A stretch of DNA of 64,000 nt from Bradyrhizobium manausense. Its GTDB lineage: Bacteria > Pseudomonadota > Alphaproteobacteria > Rhizobiales > Xanthobacteraceae. The notes beneath the pieces were generated by a model. That model searched no databases, was not told the DNA's origin, and worked only from the letters and a program-made list of their open reading frames with translations. The position numbers were made by a program, and so were the translations under genes. The stretch spans positions 434,001 to 498,000 of the forward strand of contig NZ_JAFCJI010000002.1 of NCBI RefSeq assembly GCF_018131105.1, written 5' to 3'. This document shows, in pieces, positions 15,901 through 24,212 of this stretch; position 1 is the first letter of the stretch; every line of letters begins with the position of its first letter.

Positions 15901-18372
15901 GGCACGCTCACCGATTCCGACGTCGACAATCCCGCCAATACGTTCGCGCCAGTCGCTATATCGACGGCAAGCGCGCATGGCTACGGCAGTTTCACGATGA
16001 CCGCGGCAGGCGTGTGGGCCTACACGCTCGACAACACCAACAACGCGGTGCAAGCGCTCAACAACGGCGACAAGCTGACCGACAGCTTCACGGTCACCAC
16101 GGTCGACGGTACGGCGCAGACGGTGACGATCACCATCAACGGCAGCAATGACGCCGCAGTCATTTCCGGAACGGTGACCGGCTCGGTGACCGAGGCCGGA
16201 GGCGTGGCCAATGGCACACCCGGCATGCCGACTGCGACCGGAACGTTGACCGATATCGACCCGGACAACACGTTCAACACTTTTACTCCGGTAACCACGC
16301 CGAAAGCGAGCACGAGCGGCTTCGGTACCTTCACGATGACCGCGCTTGGCGCATGGGCTTACACGCTCGACAACAGCAACGCTACAGTGCAAGCGCTCAA
16401 TGTCGGCGCGACGCTGACCGACCATTTCACCGTGACCACGGTCGACGGCACATCGCAGCTGGTGACGGTCACGATCCACGGCGCGAATGACACCGCCATC
16501 ATTTCCGGAACAACGACGGGCTCGGTGCTTGAAGCCGGCACCTTCTCCCCCGGGACGCCAATCGCGACCGGCACCCTGTCCGATACCGACGTCGACAATC
16601 CGACCAATACTTTCACGGCGGTGACCTCGCCGACGGACAGCGACAGCGGCTACGGCACCTTCACGATGACCGCGTCCGGGCTGTGGACCTACACGCTCGA
16701 CAACAACAATGGCGTGGTCGACGCGCTGAATGTCGGCGAAACGCTCACCGACCATTTCACGGTGACGTCGATCGACGGCACTACGCAAGAGATATCGATC
16801 GCCATCCATGGTGCCAGCGACGCGGACCCCAACGACTTCGACAATCTGGCGGTGGGATCAACTGTCGTATCCGATCCGCCGTTTGTCTACGGAACACCCG
16901 GTAGCGACAGTGTTGCCGGCGGCGGCAGCATTTCCCAAATCGTCTATGGGGGCGCGGGCGACGATACCCTCAATGGAACAGGCGTGAACGACACCATCTA
17001 CGGCGGATCCGGCAACGACACGATCAAGGGCAACAACGGCGACGACGTCATCTACGGCGGCTCCGGACAAGACAAGATCGACGGCAGCAACGGCAACGAC
17101 ATCATCATCGGCGGGTTCGGCGCGGACAAGCTCTCGGGCGGCAACGGCGATGACGTCTTCGTCTATCTGTCGGTGGCGGATTCCAGGGCCGGCCGGTTCG
17201 ATACGATCTCCGATTTCGTGTCGGGGACCGACAAGATCGATTTGACGGCGCTCGGCGCGCTGGGATTCGTAATCCTTGCATTGAACTCGACAAGCTCGTC
17301 GGTGCCGCCGCACACCATCGCCTGGATCTACGACAGCTCAGCCAACGAAACCGTCGTGTATGTCAACTCGACCGATCAGACCCTCCAGATCGGCGATTCC
17401 AGCCTGCTGGAAGTTCATCTCCAGGGTATCGCAACCATCGATTCGTCGGACTTCATCGTCGATCAAGCCGCGGCCCCGGTCCTGGCGGTCAGCGACACCC
17501 TCGATCCGGCCGCCGCCACGCTAGGCGACGCGGCGGTGATGGCATCCAGCACCTCCGACGCTCCCATCAAGGCGACGAACAGCGATGGCCCTGTTTCGTT
17601 GAACGGAAGCGTGACAGCAATCGATGTGAGCTCGTTCTTCGATGTGGGTCGCGATCACGGCGCCTGGAGCAATGAGATCACCGCGTTCGCCGCGGACGAG
17701 ACTGCAACACCACCCAGCCACGCGGAAGCGGCGGTCTTTTCACTATCGATGGAGCCCTTCAAATTCGTCTTCGAACCGTCCGGGACCGACGACAGCATCC
17801 ATCCGAAGGGATTTGGCGCAACCGGCATGTCCGAGCCAAATCATCCCGCAGCTTTCAGCATGCCGGATCTGCTCCCTGCCATCGAACAGCATCTCGGCAA
17901 CAGCAAGGCCGCGGAGTCTCCTGGCCATATCAGTCTTGCCGATACCGGGAGCGCCCTCGATGCCGACGTCCAGAAGGGCCACGTGAACGACGGCAACGCT
18001 CATTCGAACCCGCCACAGGCAAGCGAACACAGTCATGCTGTGATGGAGGCGCCCGACAAATCCAATGACCAGCCGCATTCTGCGGCAGACGACCCGTCAC
18101 CCCCACACGGAAAATCGCAGGCAAATCCGCCCGGACAGGGCGATTCCTTCAAGTTCCTGAATCCGGCGATCGTGAGCTCGGGTATGGAATTTTTAGACGA
18201 TCACGCGACGCCGCCCGGTCATCAGGAAAACACAGCGCATACCCCCCACGGCCATGGCAACGTCGCGACAGCCGACGACAGTCCGCTGCTGGACGACAGC
18301 ACACACGTCCCGCCCGGCTTGGCCGTGTCTCATGGGCAGCATGGCCATGCTCCGCATGATCTTCTGGTGTGA
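12940..18372 (+). CDS. Giant secreted adhesin-like protein: FecR-like domain, eight VCBS repeats, RTX repeats
   Basis: 1810 residues, no classical signal peptide. Order: FecR-like domain (about 15-150, with VTLTRDDGPAIQVSIGD, IETGADAQLGIRLLDDTLFNV, GTLTVDTPLGSVRG); a linker; a cadherin-like segment with DLTQASPYGILYLNSASGAYAFVPNADA; eight VCBS repeats (402-1292), each starting ND.A.ISG..TGSV.EAG; eight RTX nonapeptides (1337-1408, GGSGNDTIK type) that would bind calcium; a segment FVYLSVADS...FDTISDFVSGTDKIDL as in serralysin-type C-terminal domains; then a ~320-residue His/Pro/Asp-rich tail. RTX and VCBS architecture indicates type I secretion and a cell-surface or biofilm adhesin role. No type I ABC/MFP/TolC genes are in the window, so the exporter must be elsewhere. 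ATG 12940 follows the divergent promoter region. Confidence 0.9.
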   Translation: MSVAFGVPQNGAVGPLPLKIIGIVRSASGYVTLTRDDGPAIQVSIGDLVCHRDIIETGADAQLGIRLLDDTLFNVACGARVELREYASASASRSTVIAVTGGSFAFAAGRLANGGTLTVDTPLGSVRGRSHATGFGILTMAALTFSMMEEARGADPDGASFDNDTVTYKDLHHGVFELITKERVPRHIVVDDPGETVVLNKVGSSISVNQVANSAARMEELHEAQQDVLANLTRGPAGSGTPPGVDTLQLQPINFNSDHPIVLQNLIQTLPSVEVPPVQYPLPALNVPGGPTEIDTVKFDATFATTTGTFTASSPLHVVFTYGLSGGTAATTVLSGQTYDLTQASPYGILYLNSASGAYAFVPNADAINALSSPTTTGFVITVSDGQFTTSQTFVVAIDGVNDTALISGNASGAVVEAGGVANAVPGMPTAIGTLTDVDVDNPPNTFTTISSPARSGGSYGTFTMTAGGVWSYTLDNSNSKVQALNVGDTLIDRFTVTSIDGTPQVVTITIQGSNDAAVVSGDTTGSVVEAGASPGTPVATGTLVAADVDSPANTFVPVGTPTASARNYGSFTITTAGVWTYTLDNTNTAVQALNTGDKLTDSFTVITADGTAQTVTITINGSNDAAIISGTATGSVTEAGGVANAAPGTPVATGTLTDIDSDNASNAFIPIITPKTSASGFGTFTMTALGTWTYTLDDNNATVQALNVGATLTDHFIVTTVDGTPQLVTITIRGANDAAIISGTATGSVIEAGVISSGMPVATGTLTDTDVDNPANTFAPVATPTASARGYGSFTMTTTGVWTYTLDNTNTAVQAFNNGDKLTDSFTVTTADGTAQTVTITINGSNDAAVISGTASGSVIEAGGVANATPGTPAATGTLTDVDPDNTFNTFTPVTTPKTSAGGFGTFTMSALGTWSYALDNSNATVQALNVGTTLTDQFTVTTIDGTAKLVTITIHGANDAAIISGTATGSVLEAGVISSGVPVVTGTLTDSDVDNPANTFAPVAISTASAHGYGSFTMTAAGVWAYTLDNTNNAVQALNNGDKLTDSFTVTTVDGTAQTVTITINGSNDAAVISGTVTGSVTEAGGVANGTPGMPTATGTLTDIDPDNTFNTFTPVTTPKASTSGFGTFTMTALGAWAYTLDNSNATVQALNVGATLTDHFTVTTVDGTSQLVTVTIHGANDTAIISGTTTGSVLEAGTFSPGTPIATGTLSDTDVDNPTNTFTAVTSPTDSDSGYGTFTMTASGLWTYTLDNNNGVVDALNVGETLTDHFTVTSIDGTTQEISIAIHGASDADPNDFDNLAVGSTVVSDPPFVYGTPGSDSVAGGGSISQIVYGGAGDDTLNGTGVNDTIYGGSGNDTIKGNNGDDVIYGGSGQDKIDGSNGNDIIIGGFGADKLSGGNGDDVFVYLSVADSRAGRFDTISDFVSGTDKIDLTALGALGFVILALNSTSSSVPPHTIAWIYDSSANETVVYVNSTDQTLQIGDSSLLEVHLQGIATIDSSDFIVDQAAAPVLAVSDTLDPAAATLGDAAVMASSTSDAPIKATNSDGPVSLNGSVTAIDVSSFFDVGRDHGAWSNEITAFAADETATPPSHAEAAVFSLSMEPFKFVFEPSGTDDSIHPKGFGATGMSEPNHPAAFSMPDLLPAIEQHLGNSKAAESPGHISLADTGSALDADVQKGHVNDGNAHSNPPQASEHSHAVMEAPDKSNDQPHSAADDPSPPHGKSQANPPGQGDSFKFLNPAIVSSGMEFLDDHATPPGHQENTAHTPHGHGNVATADDSPLLDDSTHVPPGLAVSHGQHGHAPHDLLV
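14143..16815 (+). repeat. Eight VCBS repeats arranged as four two-domain units of ~669 bp
   Basis: Repeat starts, read at the conserved Asn-Asp codons, are at 14143, 14482, 14809, 15148, 15478, 15817, 16147 and 16486. The spacings alternate 339, 327/330, 339, 330, 339, 330, 339, so 113- and 110-residue domains alternate. The odd copies carry a GGVAN insertion after the EAG, the even copies a shorter VISSG-type stretch. The last three pairs are closest in sequence, which points to recent tandem duplication of a two-domain unit. Confidence 0.9.
16948..17163 (+). repeat. RTX (hemolysin-type) calcium-binding nonapeptide block
   Basis: Eight consecutive nonapeptides, beginning GGAGDDTLN and ending GGNGDDVFV, all fitting GGxGxDxUx with one degenerate copy (GTGVNDTIY). 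Each 27-bp unit would form one turn of a parallel beta-roll that folds on calcium outside the cell. The block is followed by a DxxSDFxxGxDKIDL element typical of RTX C-terminal regions. Confidence 0.92.
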
Positions 18373-18485
18373 CCTCGATCTGCTGAATGCGCATGCCGGA
18401 CATGGATCGTAGCACGTCTGCGTGAGGCTTCCCCGCAGGAGAAAGGGAAGTTCGCGTCGCTGGCCTGCAATTGGCCGATCGGCCT

Positions 18486-19427
18486 CTACTTCCGCCGGGC
18501 AGGCGGCGGCGCCACCATCGCGGCCGCTGGCTCCGGCGGCGTCAGATGGCGCGGGACGATGACGGTCTGGCCTGGGATGAGCTGCGCATTCTCCGCAAGC
18601 GAGTTGCTCTGCGCGAGTGTCCACAGTGGCACGCGATGGGTCGCCGCAATGCTTTCCATCGTGTCTCCGGCACGTACCGGCACGCGCACGCCGCTGTCCC
18701 ATAATTCGACCAGCGTATCGGCGGGCACGAGATAGCGCAGCGGCACCGCGTCGGCCTGGGTCTGCAGAGGAATGCGCGGCAGCTGCGTCACCATCTCGAC
18801 GATCTGGCGATGGATGTCGTCGGACTTCTCGATGTTGATGTGCGAGACACGGCTGTTCAGTTTCAGGTCGTAGCTCGCGTAATGGCCACGAAAGCCGGGC
18901 ACGGCCACCACATCGCCGCCGCCGAGCACACTGTCGGAGAGGAATATGTTGATGAAGCGCTCGACGTTGAGCGGCACGTCGTCGGTCGCATGCGCGGGGT
19001 CGATGGTGATGACGAGGCTGATCGGGACGTTCTCCTTGGCCGCCATCTCCGAGATGAGGATCGAGCACAGTCCGCCCATGGAATGGCCGATCAGCACGAT
19101 CGGCGCCGGGCTCTCCTTGTAGCTGGCGATGGCGCGGTTGCCGATCAGGCGGCACAAGGTGAATTCGTAGACGTCGGCCGAGAAGCCGGCCGCGGTCAGC
19201 TTCTCGCTGAGCCGGTCGATGCCGGTGGAGAAGATCGGCCCCATGGCGCCGCGGAACAGATAGATCTTGGGCGGCGGCAGCGGCTCGACCGGCGGCGCAG
19301 GAGGCGGCGGCGCGACAGCGGGGATTGCAGCCGGCTTCGGCTTGGCAGGCGAGGCTGCGGCCAGACCGGGATTCAAGGCGAGCAGCGCAACAGCTGCCAA
19401 CACCACAAGTCGCCTTGGATCAATCAT
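18486..19427 (-). CDS. Exported alpha/beta hydrolase with C-terminal LysM domain
   Basis: 313 residues from the ATG at 19427, which immediately precedes a signal sequence (RRLVVLAAVALLALNPGLAAA). A Pro-rich linker (PPPPAPPVEPLPPP) leads to an alpha/beta-hydrolase-like core: IYLFRGAMGPIFSTGID, then the nucleophile elbow GHSMGG (114-119, Ser116), VITIDPAH and VSHINIEKSDDIHRQIV with the candidate catalytic His. A LysM domain ends the protein (RVPVRAGDTMESIAATHRVPLWTLAQSN...LIPGQTVIVP), so the enzyme is probably anchored to peptidoglycan. A longer in-frame extension to 19652 exists but lacks a signal peptide. A paralog without LysM lies 0.6 kb away. Substrate unknown; esterase or amidase activity is inference. 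Confidence 0.85.
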   Translation of the reverse strand: MIDPRRLVVLAAVALLALNPGLAAASPAKPKPAAIPAVAPPPPAPPVEPLPPPKIYLFRGAMGPIFSTGIDRLSEKLTAAGFSADVYEFTLCRLIGNRAIASYKESPAPIVLIGHSMGGLCSILISEMAAKENVPISLVITIDPAHATDDVPLNVERFINIFLSDSVLGGGDVVAVPGFRGHYASYDLKLNSRVSHINIEKSDDIHRQIVEMVTQLPRIPLQTQADAVPLRYLVPADTLVELWDSGVRVPVRAGDTMESIAATHRVPLWTLAQSNSLAENAQLIPGQTVIVPRHLTPPEPAAAMVAPPPARRK

Positions 19428-20061
19428 CAAGTCGCGCAGTCCCACCACGAGGGGGCAAAAGCCTCCCTTGCGGCGCTTAGTGACCACCGATTTGGCGGAA
19501 TTTGGGGCACGGATCAGACCGCTACGGCCATTTCCTTGACCTTGGCCCAAGTCATGAGCGAGGGCCATTTCTCGGCGCGCGCATAGTGGCTGCCCCGGCG
19601 TGGCGTGAACGGCAAACTCTGACATCGGCCAATACAGCCGGACCCGACACACGCGGCCTCTGGCCGACGGTAGCCACGCACGGGCGCAATTGCGACGGAC
19701 CTCGTCGTCGTTGGCACCGATTGCTCGCTCCCGATGAACTGCCTCACACGGGTACTTTGCTTCCCTTGCTACCTTAAGGGCGCAAGGCCGGGATGAGCGT
19801 ACTGAGGTCAGGGGTGGATCAGATCAACGTCACGAGGAGTCCAAAGGGCGTCGTGCGCGACGACCTGAGCCCTCAGGACCGCCAGGAAGCGATGGCAACA
19901 GGGTGCGTGCGCGCTCGTCTTACGCCCGCGCAGTACCGGTCCTGCCTCGACGCGCAGCCTCTACGGCGTTGAAGCGATCGCGCGGCAGATAAAACAATGC
20001 CGCCGTCGACGTGCCTGTCGACGGCGGCATGATGTTCGTTGGGCGCTTTCGGCAAAAAGGT
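19428..20061. other. Intergenic region between the two hydrolase genes
   Basis: 634 bp without a confident gene. It holds a possible 59-codon ORF on the plus strand (19793-19972, listed separately) and, on the minus strand, a 77-codon ORF (19514-19747) ending HYARAEKWPSLMTWAKVKEMAVAV that I do not recognise and that may be a gene fragment. No palindromic repeat, promoter or terminator was identified. Confidence 0.4.
19793..19972 (+). CDS. Possible small protein (59 aa)
   Basis: ATG to TGA, 59 residues: starts MSVLRSGVDQINV, ends with MATGCVRARLTPAQYRSCLDAQPLRR. The C-terminal half, with two cysteines 14 apart around RARLTPAQYRSCL, reads like genuine protein rather than frame noise. It may be a small exported-protein remnant or a real short gene. 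The ribosome site is poor (AAGGCCGGG just before ATG). It lies between two minus-strand hydrolase genes. Confidence 0.3.
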   Translation: MSVLRSGVDQINVTRSPKGVVRDDLSPQDRQEAMATGCVRARLTPAQYRSCLDAQPLRR

Positions 20062-20781
20062 CTAGCGCGTCGGCGCCGTTGCCGCCGCCGAGCGCGGACC
20101 ACGCGGTGCAGCGCTGGGTGCGGCGACAGGAGCCGGGCCGCCGCGCGAGCGGGCGATCGCGGCGTCGATCTCGGCGATGACGCGGCGCTGGATCGCCTCG
20201 TTCTTGTCGATGGTGATGTGGCCGACACCGCTGCCGCGCACGTCAACATTGTCGAGCTTGCCGCGAAAGCCGGACGCAGCGCGCACCGGCTCACCCGGAC
20301 CATCGCCGATGTAGATATTGATGTAGCGCTCGGCGCCGGTCGTCAGCTTGGTCTTGAACACCGAATCGAGGCCGATCGCCAGCTTCACGGGAACGCCGAG
20401 GCGGTTGAGCTTGGCGATCATATCGGGCAGCGCGGTCGCGCCGGAGGAGTGGCCGACCAGGACGATGGTCTTGATGCGGCCCGCCCTGTATTCGGTCGCG
20501 GCCTCATCGGCGAGCGAGGACCAGGACACGAAATTCGCGACGGTCACCGGAATGCCCTGCGCCTGGAGCCGCGCGCCGATCGTATCGAGCCCGAGCGAGA
20601 AGATGTTGAGCACACCGCGCAGCAGATACACATGCGTGGTCTGAACCGCGGCCTGGCTGGGCGCAGCCTTGGCGGGGGTCGGGCTCATGGCAACAGCTGA
20701 CAGCAGAAGCAGGCAGATCGCCCAGATGCGGAGGGCGGACAATTGGCTGGCGCCGGCGGTGTGACGGCCGTTCGGTCTCAT
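20062..20781 (-). CDS. Exported alpha/beta hydrolase-like protein (paralog of the LysM hydrolase)
   Basis: 239 residues. A signal sequence (IWAICLLLLSAVAMSPTPAKAAP) precedes a hydrolase core parallel to that of the gene at 18486-19427: VYLLRGVLNIFSLGLDTIGARLQAQGI, the elbow GHSSGA (110-115), KLAIGLDSVF and VGHITIDKNEAIQRRVIAEID. There is no LysM; it ends in an Ala/Pro/Arg-rich tail. The shared RG...FS.GLD and GH.(S)..G..H..I landmarks indicate duplication followed by domain gain or loss. The ATG at 20781 was chosen for the signal sequence. Periplasmic hydrolase; substrate unknown. Confidence 0.8.
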   Translation of the reverse strand: MRPNGRHTAGASQLSALRIWAICLLLLSAVAMSPTPAKAAPSQAAVQTTHVYLLRGVLNIFSLGLDTIGARLQAQGIPVTVANFVSWSSLADEAATEYRAGRIKTIVLVGHSSGATALPDMIAKLNRLGVPVKLAIGLDSVFKTKLTTGAERYINIYIGDGPGEPVRAASGFRGKLDNVDVRGSGVGHITIDKNEAIQRRVIAEIDAAIARSRGGPAPVAAPSAAPRGPRSAAATAPTR

Positions 20782-21061
20782 CGATTTTTTTCCCTGGGGA
20801 CATACGCTTCGAGATTGGCCGGAATCGTAGCCTCGGCCCGCTCGCAGACGCAACAAAGAGCCGCGTGAACGGCGATCTTAGCAGCAATCCGTGACCATCG
20901 CGCAACACCCGCCCGAAACCTGCCACCGAAGGGCCTGTTTTGAGACCATTTTTCCCCCGGCAATTGCGGGCGGGCAAGGCCGTTCCTATTTCAGGGCTCC
21001 GCCAGTGTTCCGCCCGCCAAGGGACGGGTTCCGGCGCCTCCCCACCTCCGTAGCGGCCCCC

Positions 21062-21981
<920 letters not shown>

Positions 21982-21985
<4 letters not shown>

Positions 21986-22743
21986 ACCACCGCGCCATCC
22001 GCGCCATCTATCTGTTCGAAATGGCGCGCACCTGGCGAACGCTGCTGCAAAGCATCGTCTCGCCCGTGGTTTCGACGTCGCTTTATTTCGTGGTGTTCGG
22101 CGCCGCGATCGGCTCGCGCATCAGCCAGGTCGAGGGCGTCAGCTACGGCACCTTCATCGTGCCGGGCCTGATCATGCTCTCGGTGCTGACGCAGAGCATC
22201 GCCAACGCTTCGTTCGGCATCTACTTCCCGAAATTCACCGGCACGATCTACGAGATCCTGTCGGCGCCGATCTCCTATTTCGAGATCGTGATCGGCTATG
22301 TCGGCGCCGCCGCGACCAAGTCGATCATCTTGGGCTTGATCATTCTGGCGACGGCCGGCCTGTTCGTGCCGCTGCACATCCATCATCCGGTCTGGATGCT
22401 GGCCTTCCTGGTGCTGACGGCGGTGACCTTCAGCCTGTTCGGCTTCATCATCGGCATCTGGGCCGACGGCTTCGAGAAGCTCCAGATGATTCCGATGCTG
22501 GTGGTGACGCCGCTGACCTTTCTCGGCGGCAGCTTCTACTCCATCGACATGCTGCCGCCGACCTGGCGCACCGTGGCGCTGCTCAATCCCGTGGTCTATC
22601 TGATCTCGGGCTTCCGCTGGAGCTTCTACGAGATTGCGGATGTAAGCATATCCGTCAGCATCGGCATGACGGTCGCGTTCCTAGCGATTTGCCTGGCGGT
22701 GATCTGGTGGATCTTCCGGACCGGCTATCGGCTGAAGAACTGA
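21982..22743 (+). CDS. ABC-2 type permease (YadH-like)
   Basis: 253 residues, six membrane segments. It has the ABC-2 permease signature near the C-terminus (PLTFLGGSFYSIDMLPPTWRTVALLNPVVYLISGFRW) and an N-terminal cytoplasmic FEMARTWRTLLQSIVSPVVSTSLYFVVFG segment. Partner of the ATPase encoded immediately upstream. Relationship to NodJ exists at family level, but no nod genes or nod box are present, so a nodulation role is not supported. Confidence 0.92.
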
Positions 22744-22751
22744 TCCTCGCC

Positions 22752-22790
22752 GGCATTCCGGACCCGCCCCTTCGGGCGCGCCGGAGTGCC
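22752..22790. terminator. Hairpin between convergent genes
   Basis: A stem GGCATTCCGG/CCGGAGTGCC with one G-T wobble and an inner CGCCC-loop-GGGCG pair, directly after the ABC permease stop and before the stop of the convergent glycine-zipper gene. There is no T-run, so it is either a bidirectional terminator-like hairpin or one of the extragenic palindromes of family D (compare 58447-58489). Confidence 0.5.
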
Positions 22791-22792
22791 GA

Positions 22793-23116
22793 TCAGCGGT
22801 AGCAGTGGAAGTGGTGATAGCCGTCGTAATATCCGCGGCAATGCCGGCGGCCGTGGTAGGGGATGCCGAGAATGCCGTCTACGGCGCCCACAGCGCCACC
22901 GACACCGGCTCCGACGACACCTCCGACCGCACCGCCAACGGGCCCGGCAATCCGGTGACCTTCATAGGAGCCTTCCTGCGCGCCACGCACGATGCCCTGG
23001 GCGTGGCCGGCTCGCGGTAGCGACAACAGCGCAAGAAGGATGGCGGCGACTGCGAACAGCAGGCGGACAGGAAAACCGGCCGACAGGGCGGCGGCGGTAG
23101 CACGGGCTTTGTTCAT
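22793..23116 (-). CDS. Small exported glycine-zipper protein
   Basis: 107 residues. Signal sequence (LLFAVAAILLALLSLPRAGHA), then a glycine zipper, GPVGGAVGGVVGAGVGGAVGAVDGI, and a His/Tyr/Arg-rich end (YHGRRHCRGYYDGYHHFHCYR). Glycine-zipper segments insert in or contact membranes. Proteins of this form are common in Bradyrhizobium and uncharacterised. The ATG at 23116 is preferred over a TTG 12 bp upstream. Confidence 0.75.
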   Translation of the reverse strand: MNKARATAAALSAGFPVRLLFAVAAILLALLSLPRAGHAQGIVRGAQEGSYEGHRIAGPVGGAVGGVVGAGVGGAVGAVDGILGIPYHGRRHCRGYYDGYHHFHCYR

Positions 23117-23424
23117 CTTCAGTCCCAAGGGGTGAAAACGGCGGCGAGAGCCGCGCGTCAGGGTAGGACACGATCAACGCCCGAAGCGGCCAAATGGTTG
23201 CGCCTTTGTGACGAATTGTCGGCGTTGTGAACGCTGCTCCCGCTCGCGAAAATGTCAGCGCCGCCAGAGCCGACGCGGCACGAAGCGGCCTTGCTTACGC
23301 CCGGCATCACGTTAACGATGGGCGGGCAGGCCGCTGGAACGAAAGCCGGATTGCGGGCATAGTGCATGCCGGGGGACGGAGAGCCGCGGCGCCTAGCGTG
23401 AACAGGCCGGAGGCCAGACGTCAG
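23117..23424. other. Divergent intergenic region
   Basis: 308 bp between the start of the glycine-zipper gene and the start of the L,D-transpeptidase gene. It must contain promoters for both. I see no clear -35/-10 pair, palindrome or small gene. Confidence 0.4.
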
Positions 23425-24210
23425 ATGCGTTCATTTTTTATCGTTTTCACCTCGCTGATGCTTTTGAGCGCGGGCACCGCGCAGGCCAAGGTCGACATTA
23501 CCGTCGACAAGGACAATCAGCAGATGACCGTCGTGGTCGACGGCGTCACGCGCTATCACTGGCCGGTGTCGACGGGCATCCCCTCACGCGAAACGCCGAG
23601 CGGCGCCTTCCGCGCCTTCCGCATGGAAGAGGACCACTACTCCAAGGAATTCGACGACGCGCCGATGCCGCACTCGATCTTCTTCACCAAGGTCGGGCAC
23701 GCCATCCACGGCACCGACTCGGTCGGCAGATTGGGCACGCCCGCCTCGCATGGCTGCGTGCGGCTGTCGCGCCAGAACGCTTCGACGCTCTACGCGCTGG
23801 TTCAGGAGCAAGGTGTGCTCAACACCACGGTGACGCTCACCGGCTCGGCGCAGGTCGCTCTGGCCCGCAATCCGCGCGGCCGCGCCAACAATGCAGTGGC
23901 GCGCGCTCAGCAGCCCGCCGACGAGCAGCGCTACGCAACCTCGGGCGATCCCGTGAATCTGACGCCGCCGACGCAGCCCGCGCGGCGTTACATGCAGCAG
24001 GACGACAACTACATCTATCCGGCCGACGGCAGCGATACCGGCGCACGCTATCCGGCGCCGCGTCCGATCACCCGCCCCTATGGAACGCAGGTCTACCAGC
24101 AGCTGCCCCAACCGCAGTCGACCTACGACCCGGCGTATAGCCAGCAGGGCTACTACTATCAGCCGCAGCCCCGGCAGTATTATCAACCGCGCAACTACTA
24201 TCAGAACTGA
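23425..24210 (+). CDS. L,D-transpeptidase (YkuD domain), exported
   Basis: 261 residues. Signal peptide (FFIVFTSLMLLSAGTAQA) followed directly by the YkuD domain: VDITVDKDNQQMTVVVDGV, WPVSTGIPSRETPSGAF, the HAIHGTDSVGRLG histidine region, and the active-site motif SHGCVRLSRQNA with the catalytic Cys (about residue 110). These enzymes form 3-3 peptidoglycan crosslinks or attach proteins to peptidoglycan in the periplasm. The ~110-residue C-terminal tail is Gln/Tyr/Pro-rich (QQGYYYQPQPRQYYQP) and probably disordered. The longer in-frame reading from 23227 has no signal peptide, so ATG 23425 is used. Confidence 0.9.
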   Translation: MRSFFIVFTSLMLLSAGTAQAKVDITVDKDNQQMTVVVDGVTRYHWPVSTGIPSRETPSGAFRAFRMEEDHYSKEFDDAPMPHSIFFTKVGHAIHGTDSVGRLGTPASHGCVRLSRQNASTLYALVQEQGVLNTTVTLTGSAQVALARNPRGRANNAVARAQQPADEQRYATSGDPVNLTPPTQPARRYMQQDDNYIYPADGSDTGARYPAPRPITRPYGTQVYQQLPQPQSTYDPAYSQQGYYYQPQPRQYYQPRNYYQN

Positions 24211-24212
24211 CG

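Noticed and set aside
14518..16809. 763-codon ORF on the minus strand opposite the VCBS repeats
   Set aside because: High-GC antisense frame over a repetitive gene; composition is Arg/Gly/Val-rich without domains.
14143..16815. Regular DNA repeats suggesting CRISPR or satellite DNA
   Set aside because: The period is 669 bp and the units encode VCBS domains in frame; no short repeats with spacers.
22752..22790. Definite intrinsic terminator
   Set aside because: The stem is good but a T-run is missing on both strands, so it is recorded only as a terminator-like hairpin.
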